Part shown: one piece after another, positions 34,393 to 45,862 of the stretch
Layout: every line of letters begins with the position of its first letter
Position numbering within the stretch: the stretch's first letter is position 1
Source of the DNA: Vicia villosa
Taxonomy: Eukaryota > Streptophyta > Magnoliopsida > Fabales > Fabaceae
Assembly: GCF_029867415.1 (NCBI RefSeq)
Contig: NW_026706262.1
Coordinates: forward strand, 169,045-233,044
Direction: 5' to 3'
Length of the DNA: 64,000 nt
The notes under the pieces: model-generated
Seen by the model: only the letters and a program-made list of their open reading frames with translations
Told to the model about the DNA's origin: nothing
Database searches by the model: none
Position numbers and translations under genes: made by a program

Positions 34393-34532
34393 CGATGAAG
34401 ATCCTCATGATCTTCATCGTCCCAAACTCAACCTTCGAATACAACCCAGAAACCCAATAAAAACCACCGTGGCTCCGCCATTGACCACCGTGAAGCTCGG
34501 GCATGCGATGAAGATTCCGATGAATCTTCATC
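34393..34532. repeat. Paired palindromes in the element A LTR
   Basis: GATGAAGATC-ctcat-GATCTTCATC (34394-34418, extendable by one pair) and GATGAAGATT-ccgatg-AATCTTCATC (34507-34532). The arms differ by one base, and the change is matched on both sides. The same pair is at 43938-43962 and 44051-44076. Confidence 0.85.
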
Positions 34533-34810
34533 TCTAACCCATGAACGCAAACCCTAAACCCCCAAATTAAACCCAGATTTCACCAATAAACAACACATCA
34601 ACATGCAACCAAGCAAATCCTAAGCTAAGCGTTATGAGATCTCACCTTTTTGTATTGTATTCAGGATCGTGTAAGCTCCTAGTTTCTAATCCTCTTCCCT
34701 TTTCTCTTTTCGCAGGTACGATGAAGGCGGGGGTTTATTCGTATTCGCGGCGGCCTTCAAGTGCTTCTCCAGAAATTTCTTCGACCTCTTCTAATTTCTT
34801 TTCTTTTAGT

Positions 34811-34817
34811 TTATATA
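34811..34817 (-). promoter_or_regulatory. TATA box in element A LTR
   Basis: AGCTATATAAACT on the minus strand; identical in the other LTR (44357-44363). Confidence 0.6.
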
Positions 34818-35670
34818 GCTTAGGGTTTAGATTAATTTTAGAAAGATTATATTCAATTAGGGATTAGTTATTTAATTCGTTTGTAATTGATTTGTAAAAT
34901 TTCAATAAAATTATTTGATTCAATTCTGTTTGAGTTTGTTTGTTTAAGATTTGATTTTAATTGAAGATTTGAATGTTTGTTAAGATTTGATTGTTTTGGT
35001 TTTGATCGATTCTGGATTCGATTTCTGGGCCTGGGTTGAAGAATTGCAGTTTTGTTGGCTGGTGGGCGGCGGCTGCACAAGGCTGAAGATATGTGGGAGA
35101 TGATGAACAGGAACTGGGTCGGTTCTGACCCGGTTCAACCTTGATCCAATTGGGTGGCCCAGTGACAAGATTCGTGGCCCCATAAACCAGTTCGGTCCAT
35201 TTGCCCAATTTAAATGATCCACTAACTTTATTACCAATACACCAATTAACTAAATTAGTAATATTAATAATAACAATAAATAATAATGTTAAATGTTAAC
35301 ACTAATAATTGGATTAATAATAATACAATGCATATATGATAAATAATGAGATTAACATTAATAATTCTAAACATAATATTATTAACTAATATTAAATCTC
35401 ATAATCATCAATGATAGTAGTAAAAACGGTTAAACCAAGTATTAAAATTAAACCATAAACCATATGAATAATTGCAAATGGATCAAAACTTCAAAAGTAG
35501 AATAGATGGGCCAAATGACTGGGCCCGCACATCTTGTAACCATTTTAATTCAGGATACTTTATGAGAGCGTGGGTTTGACAATAGGAATGTCAAACCCCA
35601 TGTCTCTTAATTCTAACCCTTGATGATTTAAAAGACGCAGATTTGATTGGACAAATTTTGGGGTACAACA

Positions 35671-35760
35671 GCTGCCCCTGTTCAATCTTCTTAAACCTGA
35701 AGAGTCAGGTAGGCACGTTTGCCTATCGTGATCTAAAGGTAGAAGATGATTGAACACTGA
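35671..35760 (-). other. Element A polypurine tract and adjacent stem-loop
   Basis: The minus strand reads ...TTGAACAGGGGCAGC then the LTR. TTCAATCTTCT (35681-35691) and AGAAGATGATTGAA (35741-35754) form a bulged inverted repeat. The same arrangement borders the Ogre LTR at 63491. Confidence 0.65.
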
Positions 35761-36111
35761 AATTCCCCAAAATTTGCATTTGTTGGGGAAGAAGTTTTGT
35801 GGGAGATGGGCTTAAAGATGCCACCCAAGGTAGATACCATTTTTCAGAATGTGAAGCACGTGCCTTTTGGAAGGACCCGCATGTTTTGATTGTATCCTGG
35901 CCTGAAAAGGCAACCTTAATCTTATGCAATGTCATGATGCATGTGATGTATGATGCAATGATCTTCTCAAAATAAATGAGAGCAATGTATGTATATGCAT
36001 TATGTATGAATGAGGTATGTTAGTTTAATGATGCATGATTATTAGCTATGTTAGTTGAAGTATGTTAGTAACTCTGAAAAGATGAATAAAACCTTTGTTT
36101 GTTATTGATGA
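35761..36111 (-). other. Element A 3' UTR, unique part
   Basis: No coding pattern. 'gagatgggct..agatgccacc' is shared with the corresponding Ogre region near 63668. It runs into the first tandem array. Confidence 0.5.
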
Positions 36112-36340
36112 TGTTTTGGAGAAGATCACTACCGAGGGACTAACGTGATAAACCCAATTGTGGAACCCTTTGTAAAACCATGTTGTATAACCCTTTGTGA
36201 ACCCCTTTGTAGTCTTGAAGAATATCACTGCCAAGGGACTAACGTGATAAACCCAATTGAGAAACCCTTTGTAAAACCATGTTGTAAAACTCTTTGTGAA
36301 CCGCTTGATCACTGTCGAGGGACTAACATGATGGGTAAAC
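36112..36340. repeat. 99-bp tandem repeat, element A
   Basis: 'gaggGACTAACGTGATAAACCC...' units at about 36134, 36233 and 36317 (periods 99 and 84). Confidence 0.8.
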
Positions 36341-36369
36341 GTAACTATCAATGGCGACGACTCACAGTT

Positions 36370-36950
36370 TTGTTGTGTAGAAGATAGTTAACTTGCTACA
36401 GCGCTAGCAAGCTTTCGTAGTTTGTGAACCCCACTTACTATAGTTCTAGTAAGTTTCCGTAATTTGTGAACCCCAAAAGGATCACTTGCTATAGCTCTAG
36501 CAAGTTCACCTGCACCAATAGGATTACTTGTCATAGTTTTGACAAGCTCACCTGCACCATTTGGATCATCTGCCCTTGTTCGGACAAATTTCACCGGCAC
36601 CATTTGGACCATTTGCCCTTGTTCGGACAAATTTCACATGCACCATTTGGATCATTTGCCCTGGCTCGGACAAATTTCACCTGCACCATTTGGATCATTT
36701 GCCCTGGTTCGGACAAATTTCACCTACACCATTTGGATCATTTTCCTGGCTCGGACAAATTTCACCTACACCATTTGGATCATTTGCCCTGGTTCGGACA
36801 AGCTTATCTGCACCACAGGAATTACTTGCCATGGTTATGACAAGCGTACCTGCATAAGAAGAGATCATTTTCTATAGTTCTAGAAAACTTACCTGTATCA
36901 AAGGAATTGCCTGCCATGGTTCTGACAAGCGTACCTGCATGAAAAAGATT
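36370..36950. repeat. 43-bp tandem repeat array, element A
   Basis: At least six units of 'caccatttggatcatttgcc' plus 'ctggttcggacaaatttcac' between about 36550 and 36800 (period 43), with more degenerate relatives on both sides. The array is open in all three plus-strand frames, which is why it yields repetitive ORFs that are not genes. Confidence 0.88.
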
Positions 36951-36954
36951 CACC

Positions 36955-37225
36955 TGTTTGGAGACTCTCGACTCGAGGGTCGGAGAAAATAGCATGTCAA
37001 ATATTCACGACTCGAAGGTCGGAAAGGGAACAATATGTTTAGAAACTCACAACACGAGGGTTGGAAACTCACGACACGTGGGTCGGAAAACAGATCAATC
37101 ACAACACAAGGGTTGGAAACTCTTGACACGTGGGTCGGAAAACCGATCAATCACAACACGAGGGTTGGAAACTCACGACACGTGGATCAAAAACTACACC
37201 TATCGCAACACAAGGGTTGGAAAAT
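36955..37225. repeat. 52-bp tandem repeat, element A
   Basis: 'acacgtgggtcggaaaac' and 'cacaacacaagggttggaaac' alternate; GGTCGG at 37081 and 37133 gives a period of 52. About five units. Confidence 0.85.
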
Positions 37226-37424
37226 AGGCTTGTGTAATATGTGAATGCAATAGATGATATACATATGCTATTGCGTATGTATGTATGTATGCTGATGTAA
37301 TCTCGAGATCTCCTTAAACCCATTGAACCTGTTTAATCCATGTTTGCCGCTGCACCATGGCTATGCTTATGCCTATGTATATGCGTAGTTTGTTTATGGG
37401 TGAAATGAACAACAAGGTTGCTAT

Positions 37425-37740
37425 CATCAGTAGGGTTACCGGGATACATCAATCAGGTGATCGGGTGAATATCTCCGTAAGGTTGCTATCATCAGTAAGG
37501 TTACTGGCACCGGTAGGGTTACCGGAAAGCATCAATTAGGAAATCGGGAAGAATATCTCAGTAAGGTTACTGGCATCGGTAAGGTTACCGGAAGAATCAA
37601 TCAGGTGACTGGAAAGAATATCTCAGTAAGGTTACTGGCATCGGTAAGGTTACCGAGAAGCATCAATCAGGTGATTGGAAATACACCAACAGTAGGGTTA
37701 CTGTCATCGGTAAGGTTACCGGGAAGAAGGTGGGTAGTAT
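37425..37740. repeat. 65-bp tandem repeat, element A
   Basis: 'ggttactggcatcggtaagg' plus 'ttaccgg' units; GAATATCTC at 37551 and GAATATCTC at 37616 give a period of 65. About four to five units. Confidence 0.85.
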
Positions 37741-38334
37741 AGCTTAGCACCAGAGTTTTGAATTGGATGTCTTGATGTATGGGATAATGCTTATGCTCAT
37801 GCGTATGTTGATTGATGTAATGAGTGGAACGAAGCAATGTCTTCTATAAGACTACCTGAAAAGGTTTCTGGAATGGATATGAAAATTTGTCTTAAAGAAG
37901 ACAACCTGGAAAGGCTGAAAGATGTCCAAAAGACTACCTAGAAAGGTTCTTAGAAAGAGAACGTCTTAAAGAATACTGCCTAAAAAGGTTCTCGGAAAAG
38001 GCGATGATTGTCTTAGAGAAGACTACCTGAAAAGGTGTAATGTATCAACCAATGTATGTAATGCATGATTTATATGTATTTGCATGATGCTCCAATGATA
38101 GGCTGTTGATAACCAAAGCGTACATAGCTTGCTAATGTTGGATGGTTGTTAGATGCTAGCACGACTTCCCAATACCTCCTTTTGAATTTTGAAGATCGTT
38201 GTTAGGAGAAGGATTTGTTTGATATTGTAAAGTGTGAGAACACTTTTTCCTTATGTTGTGCGCCTTTCCTCGGTTTGACTCTTTGAATTACTCCACGCCT
38301 TTGAATTTTCGAAGTCCTCCATGTCTTTCACCTT
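37741..38334. other. Element A internal DNA with weak 'gactacctgaaaagg' repeats
   Basis: 'aagactacctgaaaaggt' recurs around 37847, 37907, 37930, 37975 and 38018 at irregular spacing. Nothing coding. Confidence 0.5.
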
Positions 38335-38490
38335 TTTCAATTCACACCTTTAAACTTTTCGAGGTTCTCCACAACTTCAACCTTTGGAGATTCTCCACAC
38401 CTTTAACCTCTCGAGGTTCTCCACACCTTTAACCTTTGGAGGTTCTCCACACCTTTAACCTTTTGAGGTTCTCCACACCTTTAACCTTTT
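38335..38490. repeat. 26-bp tandem repeat, element A
   Basis: 'gaggttctccacacctttaacc' units; GGTTCT at 38415, 38441 and 38467 give a period of 26. About five units. Confidence 0.9.
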
Positions 38491-41090
38491 GAATTATTTA
38501 TCTTATGGATTAGATATCCAATGCCCTAATGTTTAGTGGAAAAAGGTGCCTACGATTTCCACTCCATGAAGGAAGTGCCCCGAGAAATAACCTTGTCATA
38601 TGCTTCGACGTTTAGATTGAAGGGTATGCCCTTGAACTCCAGGATATGGAGGGCTATCCATAGTGTTCTATCCTTTTGAATTTGAATTCTTGACATGCCC
38701 CAGTTTTTTATTGCTTCGAGGTGTGCCCAAGTCGATTGAACCTTAGGAAGAATGCCCCTAGTGAATAGGATGTTTGATTGCATGCCCCTGTGATCCTTGA
38801 AATTTTGCCCCTGTTTAGGAGAACCCTCTAGACGTGGTTCCCCCCATTCCAAAGTCTTTATTAGAAGTGATCGCCTTTGATTAACCAATTTCGAGATCTC
38901 CTCGAGTGCTAAGTGTATGCTCGTAGATGACGTTGTACCCTTTGAGAAGTAACTCCAATGCAATGCGTATGCAAGTTTTGAAATCGAAGTCGGTTATGAA
39001 TTAGGACTGGATGATTAGAAATGGATGCTTAAATAAACGTAGTGGTTAGGAATGGTTTTAACAACCATAGGAGTCGGTATAACAAAATCCTGCTTAATAT
39101 GCTTTCGTAGTTAACCTTGCCTCAATTAGGACTTTTGAATGTTGTAACTTGGCCTGGTTCATGTTTTAAGAAACAATGGATATAAGGCTCAAAGTTTATT
39201 TACCCCACCCCTTTCTCCTTGATGTTCTCTGAATCCTAAAATTCGCCTAATCCAATGAATGCGCTTTGTTTGTAAGAGAATCAATTTTGATGTTGGGTAG
39301 AAGCCTTAGTAGAGATCCAAGCATTGATGTGAAGATTTGATGGTTTAGCAGTCACAAGATTATCCTTTATATTTCGCCTTCGTTTTTATCCCTTACTTTT
39401 GCATGAACCAATTCCTTTGAATTTGATCCATCGGGATGCCCTAATTTTTGCCTAAGTCATTTTGTTTTCTTTCATGGAATTTTCCATTTCGACTTAGCGG
39501 GTGTTTTCCTCTTTTGAAAGCTCCTTTTGAGATATTGATCCTTTGATATTGAATATTGTGACTGCCATGTTGACTTGATTTGCAAGCTTCATCTTTGATA
39601 CTTCCTCGATCTTGAATGATTTAATGAGGAAGACGATTATTGTGAATGTTATCTCCATTACTTCCTCATTCTTGGATGAATACGAGGAAGAAGGTGTGCT
39701 TAAACCTTTGCTTGATCCTTTGCTTGATTCCTTGCTTGACATTTTGCTTGAATCCTTGCTTGGATTGATTCTCTTGACAACCAAAATACACCATTGAATT
39801 AATCGAAATCTACCCTGCCCCTGGTTGAAATCACGGTTTTTTTGAAAAGTAGAAACAAGCTCTGACTCCTTGCTCGAGGGGGTGACGAGGGATTAACATC
39901 CTTATGTCTCCTCTGTTTGGGAATTGAAACAATGCCTGTACATCCTCGGCTCGGTCTTACCTTGAAAGCATATGTTTAGCTGGACTTAGTTATTTGTATT
40001 CGTCATTCTCCCTTAAGTTTGCTAATAACCCTAAATTTGAAATAGAATAGAATATAAGTGTGCGAGTGGAAATTTGTAGTGGTGAACAAATGAATTGACT
40101 CCAAAACCTGCATGGCCATCCCATTAGAATTGCTTATCCGAAGGTACAACTTTTATCCTGAGAAACACTTAGCGATCATAGGGGTTGAAATTCTGACATG
40201 ATAAATACCTATTGATCCTAGGGACAATCTCCTTTGTAGATCCATTGATCTTGTTTTACTCCTTAGCTCTTTAGACTTGTAGAAGTAAGGGCAACCTCAA
40301 GTTTTCCTTGGTCACGTCAAACCTGTCAGGAATAAATTGTTAGCGGCGGGTTTTTGTCGTATCGGAACTTCATGAGTTTCCTTTGACTGAACCTCTTTTG
40401 CTTTTTTTTAGGATAGTATCACACCGTTCGTAACCCCCAGAGTTTGTAGATTGATAGAGAGAACGCCTATGACCCTTTTGCCCCTTGGCGTGGAGTTAAC
40501 ACACGTCGCCTTCTCTCCATCGTAGTTATACATCTTTGTTCAGGATTTTGCCTCAGTTGGACTAACCCTTTCTCCCAGGTTATCGTAGAGCATCCTTGTA
40601 AGTTTGATATGTTCTAAGATGAACCCCTTTATGATTAGATACCCCTAGAGTGTATCTATGAGGGAACTCTTTTGTTGAACTAATCCTTGCTTGACGATAA
40701 ACTTGGTTGCATTTATAATCCTATTGCGACAAGGCGTGGACATGTGGCATGACGAAAGGCATCCTTTTTCCTCCTTGTGAGACCAAGTTCGTTCTCGATA
40801 ATTTATCCTCCTTTCTCCATAGTCTACGATCCTTTTGATTTTTTTTGTGAGTCTCGGGAAATCGGCTAGCGCAGTAGGTGCGAATGCGGGTGAAGATAGA
40901 AATACAGATGTAGATGCAAATGTATGACTGCATGAAAATGCGAATGCATGGATATGCGAGAGACTCCTTGTATTATAACTCCTTGTATGCAATGTAGACG
41001 CGTGACAAATATAACCTTAAGGATAGCCTATGTGGATTTAGGGATGACATTAGACCCTCGTGGAATCTTTGCAGGATAAATGTTATGACA
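38491..41090 (-). other. Element A internal region without recognisable genes
   Basis: Only short ORFs without domain similarity (the longest, 38963-38550 on the minus strand, is 137 codons). 'gcttgatcctttgcttgatt' is repeated at 39700-39755. No Gag, protease, RT, RNase H or integrase motif on either strand. This is where an Ogre would carry its coding region, so it has been replaced or lost. Confidence 0.55.
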
Positions 41091-41124
41091 CGCTAAGGGA
41101 AATCCCTTAGATTCGAGAGTATGC

Positions 41125-41880
41125 AGAAGGTAGTGGCTGGTGACTGTTCAAGACAGTCACCAAGTCTCATGGCCATCGAGAGGCTGTTCGACGTGTACCA
41201 ACGAAGATGTCCTTCGGACGAAGGATGTGATTTTAGAAGTAGAATCCCTATAGGATAGGGATGAAAGATGTAAGCACGGGGTGACCGTTCAAGACAGTCA
41301 CTAGATCTCATGGCCATCGAGAGGCCAATCAAACGAATGCTAATGAAGTTGTCCTCTGTATGAGGGATGTGATTTTTTTTAGAAGTAGAATCCCTACCGG
41401 CTAGGGGATACGTAGTTGTAAGCACTGGGTGACCGTTCAAGATAGTCACCGAATCGCATGGCCATCGAGAGGCTAATTGACGTATGCTAACAAAGATGTC
41501 CTTCGTATGAAGGATGCGTTTTTAGAACTATAATCCCTACAGGCTAGGGAACGCATAGATGTAAGCACATGGTGACTGTTCAAAGTAGTCACTGGATCGC
41601 ATGGCCATCGAGAGGCCAATCGACGTGCGTAAACGAAGATGTCCTTCGTGGGAAGGACACGTAGTTGTAAAATACAAAGATATAAAAGGAAACTCCCCAC
41701 AGGTTAGGGAGTGCGTAGATGCGGGCGCGGAGTGACCGTTCATGACAGTCACTAGGTCTCATGGCCATCGAGAGGCCAATCAACGTGAATAGAGGTAGAT
41801 GTCCTTCGTGGGAAGGACATGGACTTGGAAATAGAGTCCCTGCAGGCCAGGGAACGCGTAGGAATACCTGCAAAAATTAA
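41125..41880. repeat. Five units of about 145 bp with two hairpins each, element A
   Basis: Units start at 41141, 41282, 41430, 41573 and 41733. Each has GTGAC(T/C)G-ttcaaga-CAGTCAC (or a close variant) followed by 'catggccatcgagagg' and a second hairpin such as GTCCTTCGTGGGAAGGAC. The array lies 0.65-1.4 kb inside the 5' LTR on the element's own strand. Confidence 0.85.
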
Positions 41881-42509
41881 AATGCAAGGCATTCGCAGTA
41901 TATAAATTGCACATATATAATAAGCATGTAAGCACATAAGCCCTAGGTTCATAGGTTCGACGTAACGGCTTAGGGTGCCTACCCTTCCCATTGGTATGTT
42001 TTAGAAGGTCTCATGGGGTCGTTCGTAGCCGCCGAGACTTTTTGTCTCTTTGGATTTTGGAACAACTCATTTATCCATGAGGTTCGAGTTTTAGGGGTAA
42101 GTTCTCAGAGAGATCAGCCAAATACCAAGTTCAGCCCTCAACAAGGTCAAGCCTCGTATCAAACCTTTCCGGATATTCAACCCACTCTGAGTGGAATTAT
42201 AATAAGACTCGTAGGCGATGTAGTTCCCCTCTGGTCTTAAATATAATTCCCACGCTTAGGCTTAACAGCAATTATATTTACCCAACAATGCAAATTATAT
42301 AACATTTAAACATTTAATGCAAATATGGCAAATAAACATTTAATGCAAAATAAAAATAATAAATAAATAAAGCAAAAAATTAAATATTTATTAAAATACA
42401 AACCCTGCCCCAAACCCTAAAAGTGGCAAATTTGCCAAACCCTAAACCATTAACCACAAACCTAAACCCTCTCAAGCCTTAGGAGCATAATAATTCACTA
42501 TAGTGTATA
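41881..42509 (-). other. Element A 5' leader
   Basis: Non-coding between the hairpin array and the primer binding site. It is AT-rich at 42290-42400. Confidence 0.5.
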
Positions 42510-42527
42510 TCCCCAGCAGAGTCGCCA
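42510..42527 (-). other. Primer binding site of element A (tRNA-Arg type)
   Basis: Reversed it reads TGGCGACTCTGCTGGGGA, two bases from the 5' LTR end. It is identical over these 18 bases to the Ogre site at 51693-51710. Ogre elements are known to use tRNA-Arg. Confidence 0.9.
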
Positions 42528-42529
42528 GC

Positions 42530-45216
42530 TGTAGCAACCTACCCTAAAATTAACCTTTTAGAGTCGCCACCTATTCTGAAGGGCGATTAGGAAACCCTAC
42601 GCAGTTTAGAGATCGGGGTAAGATTATTATAATCAGGTCGAGGGAAGGTGTTAGGCACCCTCAACCCTTTCCTATGGCTTTGAATCTAAGGTGACAGATT
42701 TATGGCTAAATTTATTAAGGTTTAATAGCTAAATAAGTGAATAGGGGAAAAGTGAGATTTTGGGGAAGGGAACTCGCCTTGGTTATCCAAGTGCCTACGT
42801 ATCTCCTTAGGGAGAAACAGAGTCAACTTAGTTCGGGCACAGGGTTGTACGCCTTTGAATTGATTGTGAAGTTGTTGAATTTGATATGGTTTGAAGGCTT
42901 TTTGAATGGCCTATCGTAGTTTTGAAACGCGAAGTTCGAAGGTATTTTGAATTACCTTATCGTAGTTTTGAACATCGCAGTGTTAAAGGGATGAAAATCC
43001 GTAGTGTCGTGGTTTAGTGTATTTTGAATGTTTGGGCGTACAACCCTGATTTGATATGTCACCGTTAGATGCGATGATCAATAGATTTGATCAGTATAGC
43101 TAACGGATTAATGGGGCATTGCTGGTTACTCTAATCAATGAATTCGATCGTCGCGGGCAGCAAATAAAAGTGTTTAAAGTTTTATATATTTTTTATCTCT
43201 CGTCTAATGCGACTAATAGATTTAGTCGGGTCGAGAAGAGAATTAAGTAGAGGATTTTATGTTTCTCATCTCTCGTCTTTGCGACTAATAGCTTTAGTTG
43301 GGTTGAGGAGAGAGTTAAATAAAGGATTAATTAAATTATTATTAACAGATAAATTAAATTAATCAAAATTATTTCTCGCCTAATGCGACTAATAGGTATA
43401 GTCGATTCGGGGAGAAAATTAGTTTGAATTATCAAAAACAAACAAAAAAATCAATTAAATTTTTTTAGAAATTAATTAATTAAAATTTAAATTTCTGCAG
43501 GGGGTGTATTTGTTAAGGATAAGAAATAAAGGGGTGTGTGAATAGGAATTTGGTTGAGCGCAAAAGATCAAGGATCCGTCGGATCCGGGGGGGAAGGCGT
43601 ATGGGTTATGACATGCGAGCAAGATCAGGACTGTCTGATATGCATCCTACGGCCTGCATGTGTTTGGCGTTGAAGGTGCACACTAAGGGACCTGCATCGG
43701 ATCAAGTCCACTATGCAAACCATGTGGCTATCGTGAAGCCACATGGAGGAGATCCAGCATACCGGGGAAGGTTATCCCCTCGTTCTCTCCACTCTCCCTT
43801 TCATTTCCTTTTCTTCTTTCTCTCTCTAAACTCTCTCTATCTCTTAACCTATCTCACCAACAACCCAAAAAATCAACCCCCAACCACCGTCGGCCACCAA
43901 CAACCACCCCTCTCTCCGCCGTTCAAACCCAGTTCGCGATGAAGATCCTCATGATCTTCATCGTCCCAAACTCAACATTCGAATACAACCCAGAAACCCA
44001 ATAAAAACCACCGTGGCTCCGCCATGGACCACCGTGAAGCCCAGGCATGCGATGAAGATTCCGATGAATCTTCATCTCTAACCCATGAACACAAACCCTA
44101 AACCCCCAAATTGAACCCAGATTTCACCAATAAACAACACATCAACATGCAACCAAGCAAATCCTAAGCTAAGTGTTATGAGATCTCACCTTTTTGTCTT
44201 GTATTCAGGATCGTGTAAGCTCCTACTTGCTAATCCTCTTCCCTTTTCTCTTTACGCAGGTACGATAAAGGCGAGGGTTTGTTCGTATTCGCGGCGGCCT
44301 TCAAGTGCTTCTCTAGAAATTTCTTCGACCTCTTCTAATTTCTTTTCTTTTAGTTTATATAGCTTAGGGTTTAGATTAATTTTAGAAAGATTAGATTCAA
44401 TTAGGGATTAGTTATTTGATTCGTTTGTAATTGATTTGTAAAATTTCAATAAAATTATTTGATTCGATTCTGTTTGAGTTTGTTTAAGATTTGATTTTAA
44501 TTGAAGATTTGATCGTTTGTTAAGATTTGATTGTTTTGGTTTTGATCGATTCTGGATTCGATTTCTGGGCCTGTGTTGAAGAATTGCAGTTAGGGTTTGT
44601 TGGCTGGTGGGCGGCGGCTACGCAAGGCTGGAGATTTGTGGGAGATGATGAACAGGATTCGGGTCGGTTCTGACCCGGTTCAACCTTGATCCAATTGACT
44701 GGCCCAATGACAAGATCCGTGGCCCCATAAACCAGTTCGGTCCATTTGCCCAATTTTAAATGATCCACTAACTTTATTACCAATACACCAATTAACTAAA
44801 TTAATAGTATTAATAATAACAATAAATAATAATGTTAAATGTTAACACTAATAATTGGATTAATAATAATACAATGCATATATGATAAATAATGAGATTA
44901 ACATTAATAATTCTAAACATAATATTATTAACTAATATTAAGTCTCATAATCATCAACGATTGTAGTAAAAACGGGTAAACCAAGTATTAAAATTAAACC
45001 ATAAACCATATGAATAATTGCTAATGGATCAAAACCTCAAAAGTAGAATAGATGGGCCAAATGAATGGACCCGCACATCTTCTAACCATTTTAATTCAGG
45101 ATACTTTATGAGAGAGTGAGTTTGACAATAGGAATGTCAAACCCCATGGCTCTTAATTCTAACCCTTGATGATTTAAAAGACGTTGATTTGATTGGACAA
45201 ATTTTGGGGTACAACA
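42530..45216 (-). mobile_element. Element A 5' LTR
   Basis: Same termini as the 3' LTR. PBS-like AGAGTCGCCA is in U5 at 42560-42569, palindromes at 43938-43962 and 44051-44076, TATA at 44357-44363. It differs from the other LTR by scattered substitutions and small indels, more than the copia pair, so this element looks older than the copia insertion. Confidence 0.93.
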
Positions 45217-45221
45217 GTTGC

Positions 45222-45862
45222 AAACGAGATCAACTAGACAATCTCAGGATTAATTGTGCTATGTTTGGTTTAAATGTAATATTGACTCGTATTTAATGCA
45301 ATAGAGGATAAATTCTACAAGGGTGTGAATGCACGGAATTTAAGGGAAAAGTACATAAAAATGACAAAAAATAATAAAGACTACAGAAAGCAATAAGAAT
45401 TTAAAGGGAAGTTATTGCATAATAATGTAAAATGGTACGCATACGTACATTTCAGAAAGTTACACTCGTTTCTCACTTAATTTGCACAGAGATTGAGTAT
45501 TCTTTTGTAAACGTAAAAATGCGGACCCCTAATCCTATGAACAAAATAGCTTATATAGATTTACAAATAATAACTATCCTAACGATCGACTAATAACCAG
45601 CCAACACGTGTCTCGACCATGAAATACTCGTCTAATAATCTTCCATGTGTCCTACAGAAGCAACCGTATGCTTCTATCCATTTGCTATCGACTAATGGCG
45701 TCATATATTCAAACTAAACCAAAACTTCCAAGTCTTTTCCTTCGACCTCCTCCATAGAAATCATTATCTCAACTTTCCATCAAGCAACTTTGATGTAAAC
45801 CCCTCTTCGACTGTAATAACACCCGTACTTTCCTAAAAACCTTTATTTTGGATACTTTTAGG
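45222..45862. other. Unassigned segment between element A and the LINE
   Basis: It does not read as LINE coding sequence. It contains a minus-strand TATATAAGC promoter-like string (near 45550) and an inverted pair TAACACCC/GGGTGTTA at its right edge (45817-45860), so it may be an LTR fragment inserted in the LINE before element A. I could not find matching ends or a duplication. Confidence 0.35.

Larger units (their letters stand above)
32982..35670 (-). mobile_element. Element A 3' LTR
   Basis: On the minus strand TGTTGTACCCC...GACAGGTTGCTACA. A minus-strand TATA box TATATAA is at 34811-34817. Near its end (33012-33021) it carries the PBS-like AGAGTCGCCA. It has a pair of palindromes at 34393-34419 and 34507-34532. 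A plus-strand ORF of 129 codons (34009-34398) lies antisense; its counterpart in the other LTR (43538-43942) is also open, but it has no recognisable domain. Confidence 0.93.
32982..45216 (-). mobile_element. Element A: complete non-autonomous Ogre-like LTR element
   Basis: 12,235 bp. LTRs of 2689 bp (32982-35670) and 2687 bp (42530-45216), perfect GTTGC duplication (32977-32981, 45217-45221), primer binding site at 42510-42527 and polypurine tract at 35671, all fixing minus orientation. The termini (TGTTGTACCCCAAAATTTG on the minus strand), the tRNA-Arg-type PBS and the 3' sequence next to the LTR match the Ogre at the right of the window. No Gag, protease, RT or integrase motif is present in 35671-42509. 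Instead there are many tandem arrays. I read it as a large retrotransposon derivative (LARD type) that depends on Ogre proteins. Confidence 0.88.

Noticed and set aside
34009..34398. 129-codon plus-strand ORF in the element A LTR, with a 134-codon partner at 43538-43942
   Set aside because: It is antisense to the element, has no recognisable domain, and its openness in both LTRs is expected because the LTRs are near-identical copies.
36466..36877. Long repetitive plus-strand ORFs (up to 124 codons)
   Set aside because: They are open in all three frames because a 43-bp tandem repeat lacks stops; not a protein.
38550..38963. 137-codon minus-strand ORF inside element A
   Set aside because: No domain similarity to Gag or Pol, and the composition is like the surrounding non-coding DNA.
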